Assembly: GCA_002389385.1 (NCBI GenBank)
Contig: DGOK01000033.1
Coordinates: 37,358 to 77,494 of the forward strand
From: Rhodospirillaceae bacterium UBA4468
Lineage (GTDB): Bacteria > Pseudomonadota > Alphaproteobacteria > Rhodospirillales > Casp-alpha2
Direction of reading: 5' to 3'
DNA length: 40,137 nucleotides
The notes under the pieces are model-generated. The model had not been told where the DNA came from, ran no database searches, and saw nothing but the letters and a program-made list of their open reading frames with translations. Below are positions 31,749 to 40,137 of this stretch, piece by piece; position 1 is the first letter of the stretch, and every line of letters begins with the position of its first letter. The position numbers and the translations under genes are program-made.

Positions 31749-33137
31749 TTAACTGTCACGCAAACCTTGATCTTGCACCCATGTTTCAGCTTTATCGAGT
31801 GACTTTTGTGTGATATCAAAAATCTCATCAATTTCTGCATCTGTCGTGATGAGTGGTGGGCAAAATGCCAAGTTATCGCCAATCGCTCGGATGATGAGCC
31901 CGTTCTCAAGACAACGCCCCTCAACATAAGCGCCGACTTTATCGGAGGCTTCGAATGGCGTTTTCGTGTCCTTATCCTTCATGACTTCCAGCGCGCCCAT
32001 CAAACCGCATGCGCGTGCCTGACCAATTAACGGGTGTTCGCCCAAGATCGCCATGCGGTCCTGAAAGTGCCCCATTACATTGCGAACATGACCGACAATA
32101 TCCCGTTCCTCGTAGATTTTTAAGGTTTCAAGCGCAACGGCTGCAGCAACAGGATGTCCACCATACGTGGAGCCATGGCCAAACATACCAAGCTTTTCGC
32201 TCTGGGACACCAGCGCTTCATAAACACGATCTGAAATCATTAAGGCTGAGATCGGCAAATAAGCTGATGAAAGCTGCTTAGCGCATGATAGGAAATCTGG
32301 GTCTAAGTCAAAAGTTTCACTGCCCCACATATTCCCAGTTCGACCGAACCCATTAATGACTTCGTCCGCAACCAAAAGGACATCGTATTTTTTGAGGATG
32401 GCTTGAATTTTAGGGTAATAGGTCTTAGGCGGGATGATAACGCCTCCGGCCCCCATAACAGGCTCGCAGAACATCGCGGCAACGGTCTCTGGTCCTTCGC
32501 CCAGGATCATCTTTTCCAGGTCATCGGCACAACGGGTGGCAAATTCCTCTTCGCTCTCGCCCTCATGACCTTCGCGGTAGTAATGCGGTGCAGTTGTATG
32601 AAGGATACGATCAATGGGGAGATCGAAGTCGCCATGTAGATGTGGTAACCCAGTAAGGCTTGCTGATGCCACTGTGACACCATGGTATCCGCGAATACGT
32701 GAAATGATTTTCTTCTTCTCAGACTTGCCAATAGCGTTGTGATAATACCAGATTAATTTCACCGCGAGGTCGGTCGCTTCCGAGCCTGAATTTGCAAAAA
32801 GTACTTTTGACAAGCGGCCTGGTGCGATCGAAACAAGCTTTTCAGCCAGATCAATAACAACGTCTGAAGAACGGTGATTAAACCCGTGATAATAGGCCAG
32901 CTTGCTCATCGCTTCGGTCGCGACATCGATCAATCGCTGCTCGCCATATCCAAGGCTGACGCACCATAAGCCGGACAATCCCTCGATATAGCTTTTGCCT
33001 GCATCATCAAACACGCGAATGCCAGCGCCACGATCAATGACCATTGGGCCTTTTTCTTCATGAGCCTTGAGGTTGGTGTAACCATGGACGTGATAGGCAA
33101 TATCTCTTGCGTGAGCAGAATTGGCGCGGGATGTCAT
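31749..33137 (-). CDS. Class III (omega-type) PLP aminotransferase
   Basis: 462 residues; GGAGG 6 nt before ATG 33137 is excellent. The fold type I class III pattern is clear: VLFANSGSEATDLAVKLIWY (phosphate-binding), RGYHGVTVASASLTGLP (tyrosine/histidine stacking on PLP), MFCEPVMGAGGVIIPPKTYY, LLVADEVINGFGRTGNMWGS (aspartate) and FLSCAKQLSSAYLPISALMI with the Schiff-base lysine. The closest characterised relatives I would expect are omega-amino acid/amine:pyruvate and taurine:pyruvate aminotransferases. Downstream of the peptide ABC transporter genes on the same strand (77 bp from dppC), it may use an imported amine or amino acid as amino donor. Confidence 0.92.
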   Translation of the reverse strand: MTSRANSAHARDIAYHVHGYTNLKAHEEKGPMVIDRGAGIRVFDDAGKSYIEGLSGLWCVSLGYGEQRLIDVATEAMSKLAYYHGFNHRSSDVVIDLAEKLVSIAPGRLSKVLFANSGSEATDLAVKLIWYYHNAIGKSEKKKIISRIRGYHGVTVASASLTGLPHLHGDFDLPIDRILHTTAPHYYREGHEGESEEEFATRCADDLEKMILGEGPETVAAMFCEPVMGAGGVIIPPKTYYPKIQAILKKYDVLLVADEVINGFGRTGNMWGSETFDLDPDFLSCAKQLSSAYLPISALMISDRVYEALVSQSEKLGMFGHGSTYGGHPVAAAVALETLKIYEERDIVGHVRNVMGHFQDRMAILGEHPLIGQARACGLMGALEVMKDKDTKTPFEASDKVGAYVEGRCLENGLIIRAIGDNLAFCPPLITTDAEIDEIFDITQKSLDKAETWVQDQGLRDS

Positions 33138-33213
33138 TGTTTCCTCCAGAAAATACGGCTGCGAACGTGTAGATATATTCTATGAAATCCTGAATGTTGA
33201 GATGTGTCCAGAC

Positions 33214-34143
33214 TTAACCGCCGCGACGGTCCTGAGCGCGAGGATCAAGTGCATCTTGCAACCCGTCACCGATGAAGTTGAAGGCAATGACAGTCACGAA
33301 AATGAGGAGCCCGGGATAGAATGCAAGGCCAGGAGATGCCCAAATTGTTTCCTGCGCGCCGGTTAGCAAATTACCCCAACTTGGCAGTGGCGGCTGAATG
33401 CCAAGGCCTAAAAAGCTAAGGACCGATTCCAACAAGATGACATTGCCAACCGATAGGGTCGTGGCAACGATTATAGTTGAAGCGAGGTTAGGTAGAATAT
33501 GCCTGAGCATAATCCGTATTGATCCAGCACCTTGTGCGCGTGCGGCCAAAATGAATGGACGTGTCTTGAGACCAAGCGTGGTCGCGCGGACAAGCCTGGC
33601 AACGGTTGTCCATCCAACCAATGCGACGATGGCGATGATACGATAGAGGCTGACATTTTCGCTCCCAATCATGCTTTCCGGCAACCCGACTTTACCTAGA
33701 TCGACAGCTGCTAAAACAATTAATAGAGGGAGGACGGGTAATGAAATGACACCGTCCGTAATACGCATAAATAATGCATCAACACGCCCGCCAATATAGC
33801 CAGAGAGCAGGCCAATGGTTGTGCCGATAATCGCGACTGTAATCGTCGCTGTCAGGCCCACAAACAAAGATACACGCCCGCCATAAAGAAGGCGGAGCAA
33901 GACGTCTCGCCCAAGCTCGTCGGTTCCCAGTAGGTGCTCAGCAGATGCTGGCGCATACCGCCCAAACAAATTAACGGCATCGGCATCGATACCCAATGCG
34001 GCTTCGATCAACGGTGCAGCCAAGGCTAATAATACGAGTAAACCAAGTATGGCAGCGCTGATAACCGCGAGCCGGTGGCGTAAGAAACGATTGAAGACAA
34101 TCTGTGTTGGCGTTTCAGTGATCTGACTGTGTGCAGTGCTCAT
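33214..34143 (-). CDS. dppC: Peptide/nickel-type ABC transporter permease (DppC/OppC family)
   Basis: 309 residues. N-terminal TM (about 24-48) after a cytoplasmic RFLRHRLAVIS stretch, then GTDELGRDVLLRLLYGGRVS, the DppC signature, and five TMs. The EAA loop for ATPase contact is ILAARAQGAGSIRIMLRHIL (about 199-218). The terminal SWGNLLTGAQETIWASPGLAFYPGLL is typical. The start codon overlaps the dppB stop by ATGA, indicating translational coupling. Partner of DppB (next upstream) in an importer for peptides, opines, nickel or amines. Confidence 0.93.
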   Translation of the reverse strand: MSTAHSQITETPTQIVFNRFLRHRLAVISAAILGLLVLLALAAPLIEAALGIDADAVNLFGRYAPASAEHLLGTDELGRDVLLRLLYGGRVSLFVGLTATITVAIIGTTIGLLSGYIGGRVDALFMRITDGVISLPVLPLLIVLAAVDLGKVGLPESMIGSENVSLYRIIAIVALVGWTTVARLVRATTLGLKTRPFILAARAQGAGSIRIMLRHILPNLASTIIVATTLSVGNVILLESVLSFLGLGIQPPLPSWGNLLTGAQETIWASPGLAFYPGLLIFVTVIAFNFIGDGLQDALDPRAQDRRGG

Positions 34144-35108
34144 CGATCTAACTCCGCATATGAGATGCGTGGATCAAGGCTGGCATAGGCGATATCTGCA
34201 AGCAGATTGCCGATTAGGGTGAGGGCGGTCGCTAGCAACAAGCCAACAAGCGCCAAATTATAATCGTTCCCCATGATCGCATCAAAGATGAGCTTTCCCA
34301 TTCCGGGATAGGCAAAGACAGTTTCTGTGATAAGGGCACCTGAAAACAAGACGCCCAAATCAAGCGCGATAACAGTCACAACTGGGATCATTGCATTCCT
34401 TAGTGCGTGGCCTAGAACAACGCGAGATTCGCTAAGGCCTTTTGCACGTGCTGTTCGAATATAATCCTGACGTAGCGTTTCAATCATTGATGCGCGCATA
34501 TAGCGGGTGTGCCCACCGACCCCAGCGATGGTGAGGCTCGCTATGGGTAGAATCAGATACTGTAGACGCTCCCATAGTGCCGTTGCGCCGCCGGCGTCTG
34601 CTGTGCCACCTGCGGGTAACCAGCCCAAGGTTACGGCAAATAATAAGATCAACAGAATACCAAGCCAGAACGGGGGGATGGATAAACCAGCAAAGGCGGC
34701 AAGGTTAATCCCGTAATCGCTTAGTGAATACGGACGTGTCGCCGCAAAAATACCTGCGGGAAGGGCGATCACCAAGGCTAACGTGAGACTGGAAATCAAT
34801 AAGCCGAGCGTATTGCCAAGGGCAGGGATGATTGCATCCCAAACTGGCTGTGCGTAAAGACGCGAATACCCAAAGTCTCTGGTCAGTGCAGCGCCAAGCC
34901 AATGCAGGTAGCGTGACCAAAGTGGCTGATCTAGACCATAGATCGCCCGAAGTCGGATCGCATCTTCAGACGTAATGTCGGGATCAGCAGAGATCATCAG
35001 ATCAACGGGATCGCCGGGCATTAAGCCAATCAGTACGTAAATGATGAAAGACATCACAAACAAGACGATCAGAGAGTGCAAGCTACGGCGGGCCAGAAAA
35101 GACAACAT
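34140..35108 (-). CDS. dppB: Peptide/nickel-type ABC transporter permease (DppB/OppB family)
   Basis: 322 residues with six predicted TMs. Landmarks are LFVMSFIIYVLIGLMPGDPV (TM1 and the DppB-type GDPV turn), LDQPLWSRYLHWLGAALTRD (periplasmic loop), the EAA loop RQDYIRTARAKGLSESRVVL (about 213-232) and VFAYPGMGKLIFDAIMGNDY, all family-standard. No ribosome-binding site is obvious before ATG 35108; it begins 40 bp after the substrate-binding gene. It forms the membrane channel with DppC. No dppD or dppF ATPase genes occur in the window. Confidence 0.93.
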   Translation of the reverse strand: MLSFLARRSLHSLIVLFVMSFIIYVLIGLMPGDPVDLMISADPDITSEDAIRLRAIYGLDQPLWSRYLHWLGAALTRDFGYSRLYAQPVWDAIIPALGNTLGLLISSLTLALVIALPAGIFAATRPYSLSDYGINLAAFAGLSIPPFWLGILLILLFAVTLGWLPAGGTADAGGATALWERLQYLILPIASLTIAGVGGHTRYMRASMIETLRQDYIRTARAKGLSESRVVLGHALRNAMIPVVTVIALDLGVLFSGALITETVFAYPGMGKLIFDAIMGNDYNLALVGLLLATALTLIGNLLADIAYASLDPRISYAELDR

Positions 35109-35148
35109 AAACAGAGACTAGCACCCAGAAGTTAGAAGCGAAAAACGC

Positions 35149-36816
35149 TTAGTTTGTTGCTGCCCAATCTTCCACCCAGAGGGTTGTTGGAAATTGGTGC
35201 CCGGTCGGTGTTAAACCTGAAAGCCATTTTGGCAAAATAAACGCATTCGCCCGAAAATATAATGGCAGCGCAGGCAGGTCTGTTGCATAGATGTTTTGTA
35301 ATTTATACCAAAGTGCTACGCGTTTGCCCCGGTCCAACTCGGTTTCGATGACTTCAAGTAAGGCATTCATTTCAGGGTTTCTGTAACCTGTATAATTCTG
35401 CCCAGCCCAATTGTTGCCGGCCGTTGGGATATCATCAGAATGCAATGTTGTAAGCGGCACACTCTCGGGTGCAGAAATCCATGCGAACATCGCCATCGCA
35501 TCAAATTTACGTTTGGTCACAGTTTCGCCAAAGAAGATACGCGCAGGCTCGTTCTTAATGCGAATATCGATACCCACAGCTTTCCATTGGCTTTGCAGAA
35601 CCTGCTGCACCAATTCGCGTGTGCGATTGCCCGCGGTTGTCATGATATCAAACCGCAACGGCTCACCAGCAGCATTCATACGAATGCCTTTAACTTTATT
35701 AGACCAACCGGCTTCGTCGAGTAATGCATTCGCTTTGGCAAGATCGAATGGATAGGTTACTACGTCTTCATCAAACACCCAATCAAGCGGGTTCACGGAT
35801 GAATGTGCGACAGGTTGCTTGCCACCAAATAGCTGCTCAGAAATTGCTTTGCGGTCGAGCGCGTACATTAATGCCTGTCGGATTTTCTGGTCTTTCAGAA
35901 TTGGGTTATCAAGCATCAGGTCGATATGCTCGTAAATAAGGCCCGGCATATAAGTGATATTGAATTTCTTGCCGTGGCGCTTTTCAAATGCCAGCGCCTG
36001 ATCAACGCTTAGGCCCAACTCGCCAGAAATCATGTCGACCCCACCAGAAAGCAAGTTTGCTTCGAGTGTTGCGGTGTTTTCAATAACGCGGACAGTGATT
36101 TTTTCGAACGCGGGCTTTTTCCCCCACCAATGTGGATTACGCTCAAAAACCATATGCGACCCGGTTTTTTGCGTTGCCATGATATAAGGGCCCATATAAA
36201 GGCCTAGATTATTGGCATCGGTATCAAATGCGGTTTGAGTGCGGTACGCGGCTGGATCTTTAAATTTCGCTCGCTCAATATGTGCAGGCAACAGATTGAG
36301 GCTAGAGATATCGTTGTAATCGAATGTGCGTCGATCAACGTGCAGCGTGAAGGTCTTGTCATTGATCTGATCAATGCTGAGGATACGTCGATATCCTTCT
36401 TGCGCAGAAACACCTGACTTGGGATGTTTACCTACTTCCCATGTAAAAATCACATCATCAACATTAATGGGCATGCCATCGCCCCATTTTGCCGCATCTA
36501 AAATTTTGTATGTTACCGCAATGCCGTCTTTGCCATCAGGTGTTTTTTCTAGAACGGCGCCCCCGTTTTCTAATGTTGGCAGTGTCTCACAAAGCATGCA
36601 GATGACTTTCCAACTCGCATCTGTTGTTGTGATAGGGCGCCTGGATAAGCCGTGGACATATGATTTCGCCAACATGGAGTCGATATTGGGATGGAACGTC
36701 GCCGGGTATTGGGTGATACCAATTACCAAATTCGATTTGGCTGAGGCTTGATGTGAGTGCACGCCAAGGCCAAATATTAAAACTCCAACGAAAAAATACG
36801 ACCATAACGATTTCAT
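35149..36816 (-). CDS. Extracellular solute-binding protein, family 5 (peptide/opine type)
   Basis: About 555 residues from ATG 36816, chosen for the AAGGAG site 5 nt upstream; ATG 36834 is six codons earlier and lacks one. A signal peptide (SYFFVGVLIFGLGVHSHQ, cleaved near ASA) is followed by the SBP_bac_5 domain: LVIGITQYPATFHPN, WGDGMPINVDDVIFTWE, RQALMYALDRKAISEQLFGG and ANALLDEAGW. It binds its ligand in the periplasm and delivers it to DppB/DppC, encoded immediately downstream. Ligand unknown. It is the first gene of the four-gene minus-strand unit and is divergent from hutF over about 85 bp. Confidence 0.93.
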   Translation of the reverse strand: MKSLWSYFFVGVLIFGLGVHSHQASAKSNLVIGITQYPATFHPNIDSMLAKSYVHGLSRRPITTTDASWKVICMLCETLPTLENGGAVLEKTPDGKDGIAVTYKILDAAKWGDGMPINVDDVIFTWEVGKHPKSGVSAQEGYRRILSIDQINDKTFTLHVDRRTFDYNDISSLNLLPAHIERAKFKDPAAYRTQTAFDTDANNLGLYMGPYIMATQKTGSHMVFERNPHWWGKKPAFEKITVRVIENTATLEANLLSGGVDMISGELGLSVDQALAFEKRHGKKFNITYMPGLIYEHIDLMLDNPILKDQKIRQALMYALDRKAISEQLFGGKQPVAHSSVNPLDWVFDEDVVTYPFDLAKANALLDEAGWSNKVKGIRMNAAGEPLRFDIMTTAGNRTRELVQQVLQSQWKAVGIDIRIKNEPARIFFGETVTKRKFDAMAMFAWISAPESVPLTTLHSDDIPTAGNNWAGQNYTGYRNPEMNALLEVIETELDRGKRVALWYKLQNIYATDLPALPLYFRANAFILPKWLSGLTPTGHQFPTTLWVEDWAATN

Positions 36817-36902
36817 GTGATCTCCTTGTGCCATTATACTGATCAGATTATCACGTGAGATGATTCAAGCCAGCGATGACATGAAGTGGACGAGGAATAA
36901 TT

Positions 36903-38300
36903 ATGACGAATGGTATTACGGTTTTTGGTGAATGTGTCTGGCTTTCGAGCGGTTGGATGGAGAACGTTGCAATCAAAATCGATCCAATTGGTACGATTAC
37001 GGACATTGAGACCAACGCAAAGTATGAATCGTCCCTTATGGCGCGCTTGCCTGGACCTGCAATACCGGGGATGCCAAACCTTCATTCGCATGCGCATCAG
37101 CGTGCTATGTCTGGCTTAAGTGAATTCCGGGCGTCTGGTCCCGGTGGTGAAGATAGCTTTTGGACGTGGCGGGATGTCATGCATCGATTTGCTGAGGTGC
37201 TGACTCCTGAAATCCTCGAAGCCGTTGCAACTCAATTATATGTTGAAATGGTTAAAGCTGGATACACGGCGGTTGGTGAATTTCACTACATCCATCATGG
37301 ACCAAATGGAGTGGCGTATGATGACCCTTCTGAAATGTCGATGGCACTCATCCGCGCGGCAACTTGGGCTGGTATCGGCATAACGTTGCTTCCGGTCCTT
37401 TACGAGAACGGGGGATATGCGGGTAAGCCAGCAAATGCAGGCCAACGCCGATTTATTTCAACGCCTGATCAGTTGCTAGACATCATCAATGCCGTTGAAA
37501 CTATCCATAAAGCGGATCCGCAAGTTCGAGTTGGCTTTGCGCCACATAGTCCCCGTCAAGTGACGCCTGAAGGTATGAAGGCCGTATTTGATGGCGTGAC
37601 GGCAATGTCCGCTGATGCGCCGATACATATTCATGTCGCGGAACAAGAAAAAGATGTCACAGAGTCTGTTGAGTTCACGGGGAAAAGACCTGTCGAATGG
37701 GTTTTGGAAAACTTTGATGTCGGCACAAGATGGTGCTTGATCCATGCGACGCATCTTATCGAGAGTGAGATATCAGCATTAGCAACATCGGGCGCTGTTG
37801 CTGGATTATGTCCTGTGACAGAGGCCAATCTTGGCGATGGGATATTCCCGCTCATCCCTTATTTGGAACAAGGTGGTCGCATTGGTATTGGTTCTGATAG
37901 CCATAACTCGGTGAGTATTATTGAAGAGCTGCGCCTCCTCGAATACGGACAACGCTTGATCAAGCGCCGTCGTAATTTGGCTGCACCGGGCCCGGGTGGA
38001 TCGACAGGGGTTCGGCTTTATGCGGATTCATTGAAAGGTGGGGCGCAGGCATGTGGGCGACCCATAGGTGAGATTTCTAAAGGAAAGCGCGCTGACTTTG
38101 TTGTTCTAGATTCTGCGCATCCCAATCTGATTGATCGATCAAAAGACAATTTGATTGATTCTATGATCTTCAGTGGCAACACACCAAAATTCCAGGAAGT
38201 CTGGATTGGTGGTAAGCGACAAGTTGCCAATGGTCGTCATGTTCGTGAGCAAGACACCTTGGATACCTATAGTAATGTCATTCGTGGATTGGATTTCTGA
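36903..38300 (+). CDS. hutF: Formimidoylglutamate deiminase (HutF)
   Basis: 465 residues, GAGG about 8 nt before the ATG. It is an amidohydrolase of the HutF subgroup: PGMPNLHSHAHQRAMSGLSE (metal histidines, with the HutF-typical QRAM), DSFWTWRDVMHRFAEVLTPE, KAGYTAVGEFHYIHHGPNG, then PIHIHVAEQEKDV, WCLIHATHLIESE, AGLCPVTEANLGDGIFPLIP and IGIGSDSHNSVSIIEELRLL (metal aspartate). It converts N-formimino-L-glutamate to N-formyl-L-glutamate and ammonia in the five-step histidine degradation route. No other hut genes (hutH, hutU, hutI, hutG) are in the window, so the pathway would lie elsewhere, or the enzyme may act on a related imino compound. Confidence 0.9.
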   Translation: MTNGITVFGECVWLSSGWMENVAIKIDPIGTITDIETNAKYESSLMARLPGPAIPGMPNLHSHAHQRAMSGLSEFRASGPGGEDSFWTWRDVMHRFAEVLTPEILEAVATQLYVEMVKAGYTAVGEFHYIHHGPNGVAYDDPSEMSMALIRAATWAGIGITLLPVLYENGGYAGKPANAGQRRFISTPDQLLDIINAVETIHKADPQVRVGFAPHSPRQVTPEGMKAVFDGVTAMSADAPIHIHVAEQEKDVTESVEFTGKRPVEWVLENFDVGTRWCLIHATHLIESEISALATSGAVAGLCPVTEANLGDGIFPLIPYLEQGGRIGIGSDSHNSVSIIEELRLLEYGQRLIKRRRNLAAPGPGGSTGVRLYADSLKGGAQACGRPIGEISKGKRADFVVLDSAHPNLIDRSKDNLIDSMIFSGNTPKFQEVWIGGKRQVANGRHVREQDTLDTYSNVIRGLDF

Positions 38301-38381
38301 GATAGCCGGAAATGGCCCTTTAAGAATATAGAATGAAGGTCTACATGAATATTCTCAGATAAAAATAGGATCCTTTGTCAT

Positions 38382-39587
38382 ATGACGCCCGATATTCGCT
38401 CAGCCCGTTTGTCTTTAGTGTTTGCAAGTGTTGCCCACACGTATAGCCACCTTTTTCAGCCACTTTATTATGTGGCAGTGTTAACGCTGGAGGATGAGCT
38501 TGGCCTGACACACGGCGAAGCTATTCAGCTCGCAATCTTAGGGGGCATGCTGTTTGGGTTTGGCGCCCCATTGGCCGGATGGCTTGGTGACAGATGGGGC
38601 GCTGTAACGATGATGTCGATTTTCTATATCGGCACTGGTGCAGCAATGGTGTTAACTGGATTTGCTCAGGCACCTTGGCAAATTATGGCTGGGCTAGGCC
38701 TAACGGGACTTTGTGCATCGATTTATCATCCGGTTGGTATTGCGTGGCTCATTAAAAATGCTGTGAACCGTGGCACTGCACTTGGGATCAATGGAATTTT
38801 TGGTGGGCTTGGCCCCACCATTGCGGCGCTTACAGCTGGAACCATCATTACGTTGATGGGGTGGCGTGCCGTATTCATTATTCCAGGGATCATCATCTTA
38901 ATGACGGGTGCTGCTTTTATGGTTCTGGTGGCCAAAGGTGCTATTGTAGAAAGTCAGACAGATCGGGTGCCGAGCCCTCCTGCTAAAAAAGGCGATGCGG
39001 TTCGCGTCTTTTGTGTTTTAGCATTCTCAATGCTGTGTACTGGTGTGATCTATCAGGCGATGCAGTCTGGGTTGCCAAAGATGTTTCAGCTTCGGCTTGA
39101 GGATGTTTTATTAGGTGAAGTATTAGGTGTTTCCACATTGGTTGCGGCCGTATTTTTCATTGCTGGCTTAATGCAAGTTATTGGTGGATGGCTCGCCGAT
39201 AAGACATCACCAAAGTATGTTTATATTGGTGCCTTTGTTGTCCAAATCCCGCTTTTGATATTATTGGCGAGTGCTGCTGGATCGCTTGTGATCGTCTTTG
39301 CCGTCATGATGATATCTGCGAACAACGGCGCATTGCCTGCTGAAAACGTTATTCTTGCCCGCTATGTGCCGCGGTCGCGGCGATCGCTGGCTTTTGGTTT
39401 CAAGTTCGTCTTGGCGATTGGTTTCGCGACTTTAGGCGTGCAGCTTGAGGCCGTGCTATTCGATAATACGGGCGAGTTCTATTGGCTCTATATGTTGCTG
39501 TCCGGGATTTCATTGGCTGGTGCATTCGCAGTTTTGATACTTCCAGGTGACCGGCAATCAAACGCAACTCCACAACCAGCAGAATGA
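38382..39587 (+). CDS. Major facilitator superfamily transporter (Fsr-like)
   Basis: 401 residues, twelve predicted TMs in two six-TM halves. HTYSHLFQPLYYVAVLTL in TM1 and GLCASIYHPVGIAWL near TM4 resemble the fosmidomycin-resistance (Fsr)/sugar-efflux branch. GWLGDRWGAVTMM is the loop 2-3 MFS motif, repeated in the second half as GGWLADKTSPKYVY. It may export a toxic or excess metabolite, or import a substrate; specificity cannot be told. It follows hutF by 81 bp on the same strand and could be co-transcribed; it converges with the metY-like gene with only 1 bp between their ends. Confidence 0.87.
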   Translation: MTPDIRSARLSLVFASVAHTYSHLFQPLYYVAVLTLEDELGLTHGEAIQLAILGGMLFGFGAPLAGWLGDRWGAVTMMSIFYIGTGAAMVLTGFAQAPWQIMAGLGLTGLCASIYHPVGIAWLIKNAVNRGTALGINGIFGGLGPTIAALTAGTIITLMGWRAVFIIPGIIILMTGAAFMVLVAKGAIVESQTDRVPSPPAKKGDAVRVFCVLAFSMLCTGVIYQAMQSGLPKMFQLRLEDVLLGEVLGVSTLVAAVFFIAGLMQVIGGWLADKTSPKYVYIGAFVVQIPLLILLASAAGSLVIVFAVMMISANNGALPAENVILARYVPRSRRSLAFGFKFVLAIGFATLGVQLEAVLFDNTGEFYWLYMLLSGISLAGAFAVLILPGDRQSNATPQPAE

Positions 39588-39588
39588 T

Positions 39589-40137
39589 TTAAACGGTTAA
39601 CGCTTGATCTAAATCCCGGATCAGATCGTCGGCGTCTTCGAGGCCGATGGACACGCGGATGGTGGCAGCCGTCGCACCTGCAGCTTCGCGTTGTTCGTCG
39701 GTCAACTGACGATGTGTCGTTGATGCGGGATGCAGTACAAGCGACTTGGTGTCACCGATGTTAGCAAGGTGAGAGAATATATTTACGCGCTCGACCAGTT
39801 TGACGCCTGCCTCGAAACCACCCTTTAGACCAAAGGTGAAAACAGCACCGGCACCTTTTGGCAGATACTTTTTAGCCAAATCATTGTAAGGGCTGGAGGC
39901 AAGTCCGGCATAGCTGACCCAATCGACGGCTTTGTGCCCTTCAAGGAATATTGCAACTTTCATTGCGTTCTCGACATGTCGGTCCATACGAACGTGGAGG
40001 GTTTCTACACCTGTGATGATGTTGAATGCATTCGTTGGCGACAGGGAAGGGCCGAAGTCCCGCAAGGCGACGGCGCGCGCCTTCATTGTGAAGCCAAAGT
40101 CTCCAAACGTCTCAAAGAACGTGAGCCCGTGATAGGC
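39589..40137 (-). CDS. metY: O-acetylhomoserine sulfhydrylase-type PLP enzyme (MetY-like), C-terminal part
   Basis: The frame is open to the window edge (it reads AYHGLTFFETFGDFGFTMKA before the internal ATG at 40086), so only the last 182 codons are seen; full MetY is about 430. Cys/Met-metabolism landmarks: FGPSLSPTNAFNIITGVETL then HVRMDRHVENAMKVAIFLEG, GAVFTFGLKGGFEAGVKLVE, and IGDTKSLVLHPASTTHRQLT followed by RVSIGLEDADDLIRDLDQAL. The wording matches O-acetylhomoserine aminocarboxypropyltransferase, which makes homocysteine from O-acetylhomoserine and sulfide. The PLP lysine lies in the missing part. Confidence 0.9.
   Translation of the reverse strand, partial: AYHGLTFFETFGDFGFTMKARAVALRDFGPSLSPTNAFNIITGVETLHVRMDRHVENAMKVAIFLEGHKAVDWVSYAGLASSPYNDLAKKYLPKGAGAVFTFGLKGGFEAGVKLVERVNIFSHLANIGDTKSLVLHPASTTHRQLTDEQREAAGATAATIRVSIGLEDADDLIRDLDQALTV

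Noticed and set aside
1..40137. CRISPR array, prophage or defence island
   Set aside because: No regularly spaced repeats, cas genes, phage structural genes or recognisable defence proteins are seen; most of the window is ordinary chromosomal content.

Overview
The window looks like part of the chromosome of an alphaproteobacterium, probably a marine, Rhodospirillales-like or related lineage of moderate GC. The evidence is: a PopZ-type polar organiser (DUF2497); the order PIMT-like methyltransferase, tolC, popZ, valS, which I recall as common in Alphaproteobacteria; a PAS_5-type protein; hopanoid-transport genes (hpnN, two hpnM copies) beside mlaA; an RpoH heat-shock sigma factor; and a flagellar stator of the sodium-driven PomAB sequence type. 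No phage, plasmid backbone or CRISPR array is visible.

Layout. 1-3.7 kb: envelope lipid trafficking (end of hpnN, two convergent hpnM paralogs, mlaA with a terminator). 3.8-7.8 kb: an ATP-grasp ligase, rpoH with a long structured leader and a strong terminator, a SAM hydrolase-family protein and an MBL-fold hydrolase. 7.8-9.7 kb: motA/motB stator operon plus a small unknown gene. 9.8-11.7 kb: a decayed patch with an IS30-family transposase fragment, a degenerate IS3-family element and a broken gene for a secreted coiled-coil protein. 11.8-15.3 kb: type I secretion ABC transporter and HlyD-type adaptor; the TolC-like partner lies at 20.5 kb. 15.5-18.9 kb: CHASE2 adenylate cyclase, a DUF922 putative metalloprotease and a PAS protein. 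19.2-19.4 kb: tRNA-Cys and tRNA-Asn with their own terminator. 19.6-26.9 kb: the methyltransferase-tolC-popZ-valS block, an MscS channel and a small membrane protein. 26.9-31.6 kb: class V aminotransferase, a broken MAPEG gene facing an HxlR regulator, a TauD-like dioxygenase, a PadR-like protein and a decayed membrane-protein locus. 31.7-40.1 kb: a nitrogen-compound region with a class III aminotransferase, a peptide-type ABC importer lacking its ATPases, hutF, an MFS transporter and the end of a metY-like gene.

The most unusual pattern is decay by in-frame stop codons without loss of phase. Reading frames with recognisable or protein-like sequence on both sides of a stop occur in the IS3 transposase (two TGA), the coiled-coil gene (TGA), the MAPEG gene (TAA and TGA) and the membrane protein at 31 kb (TGA, then TAA). 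The frame after the double stop of the type I ABC gene also stays open up to the next gene. Intact genes here still use TGA as a normal stop, so pseudogenisation is the default reading, but the pattern deserves checking. Other points worth following are the rpoH leader (four hairpins, a possible 10-codon upstream ORF), the duplicated hpnM and a 14-proline run in PopZ.
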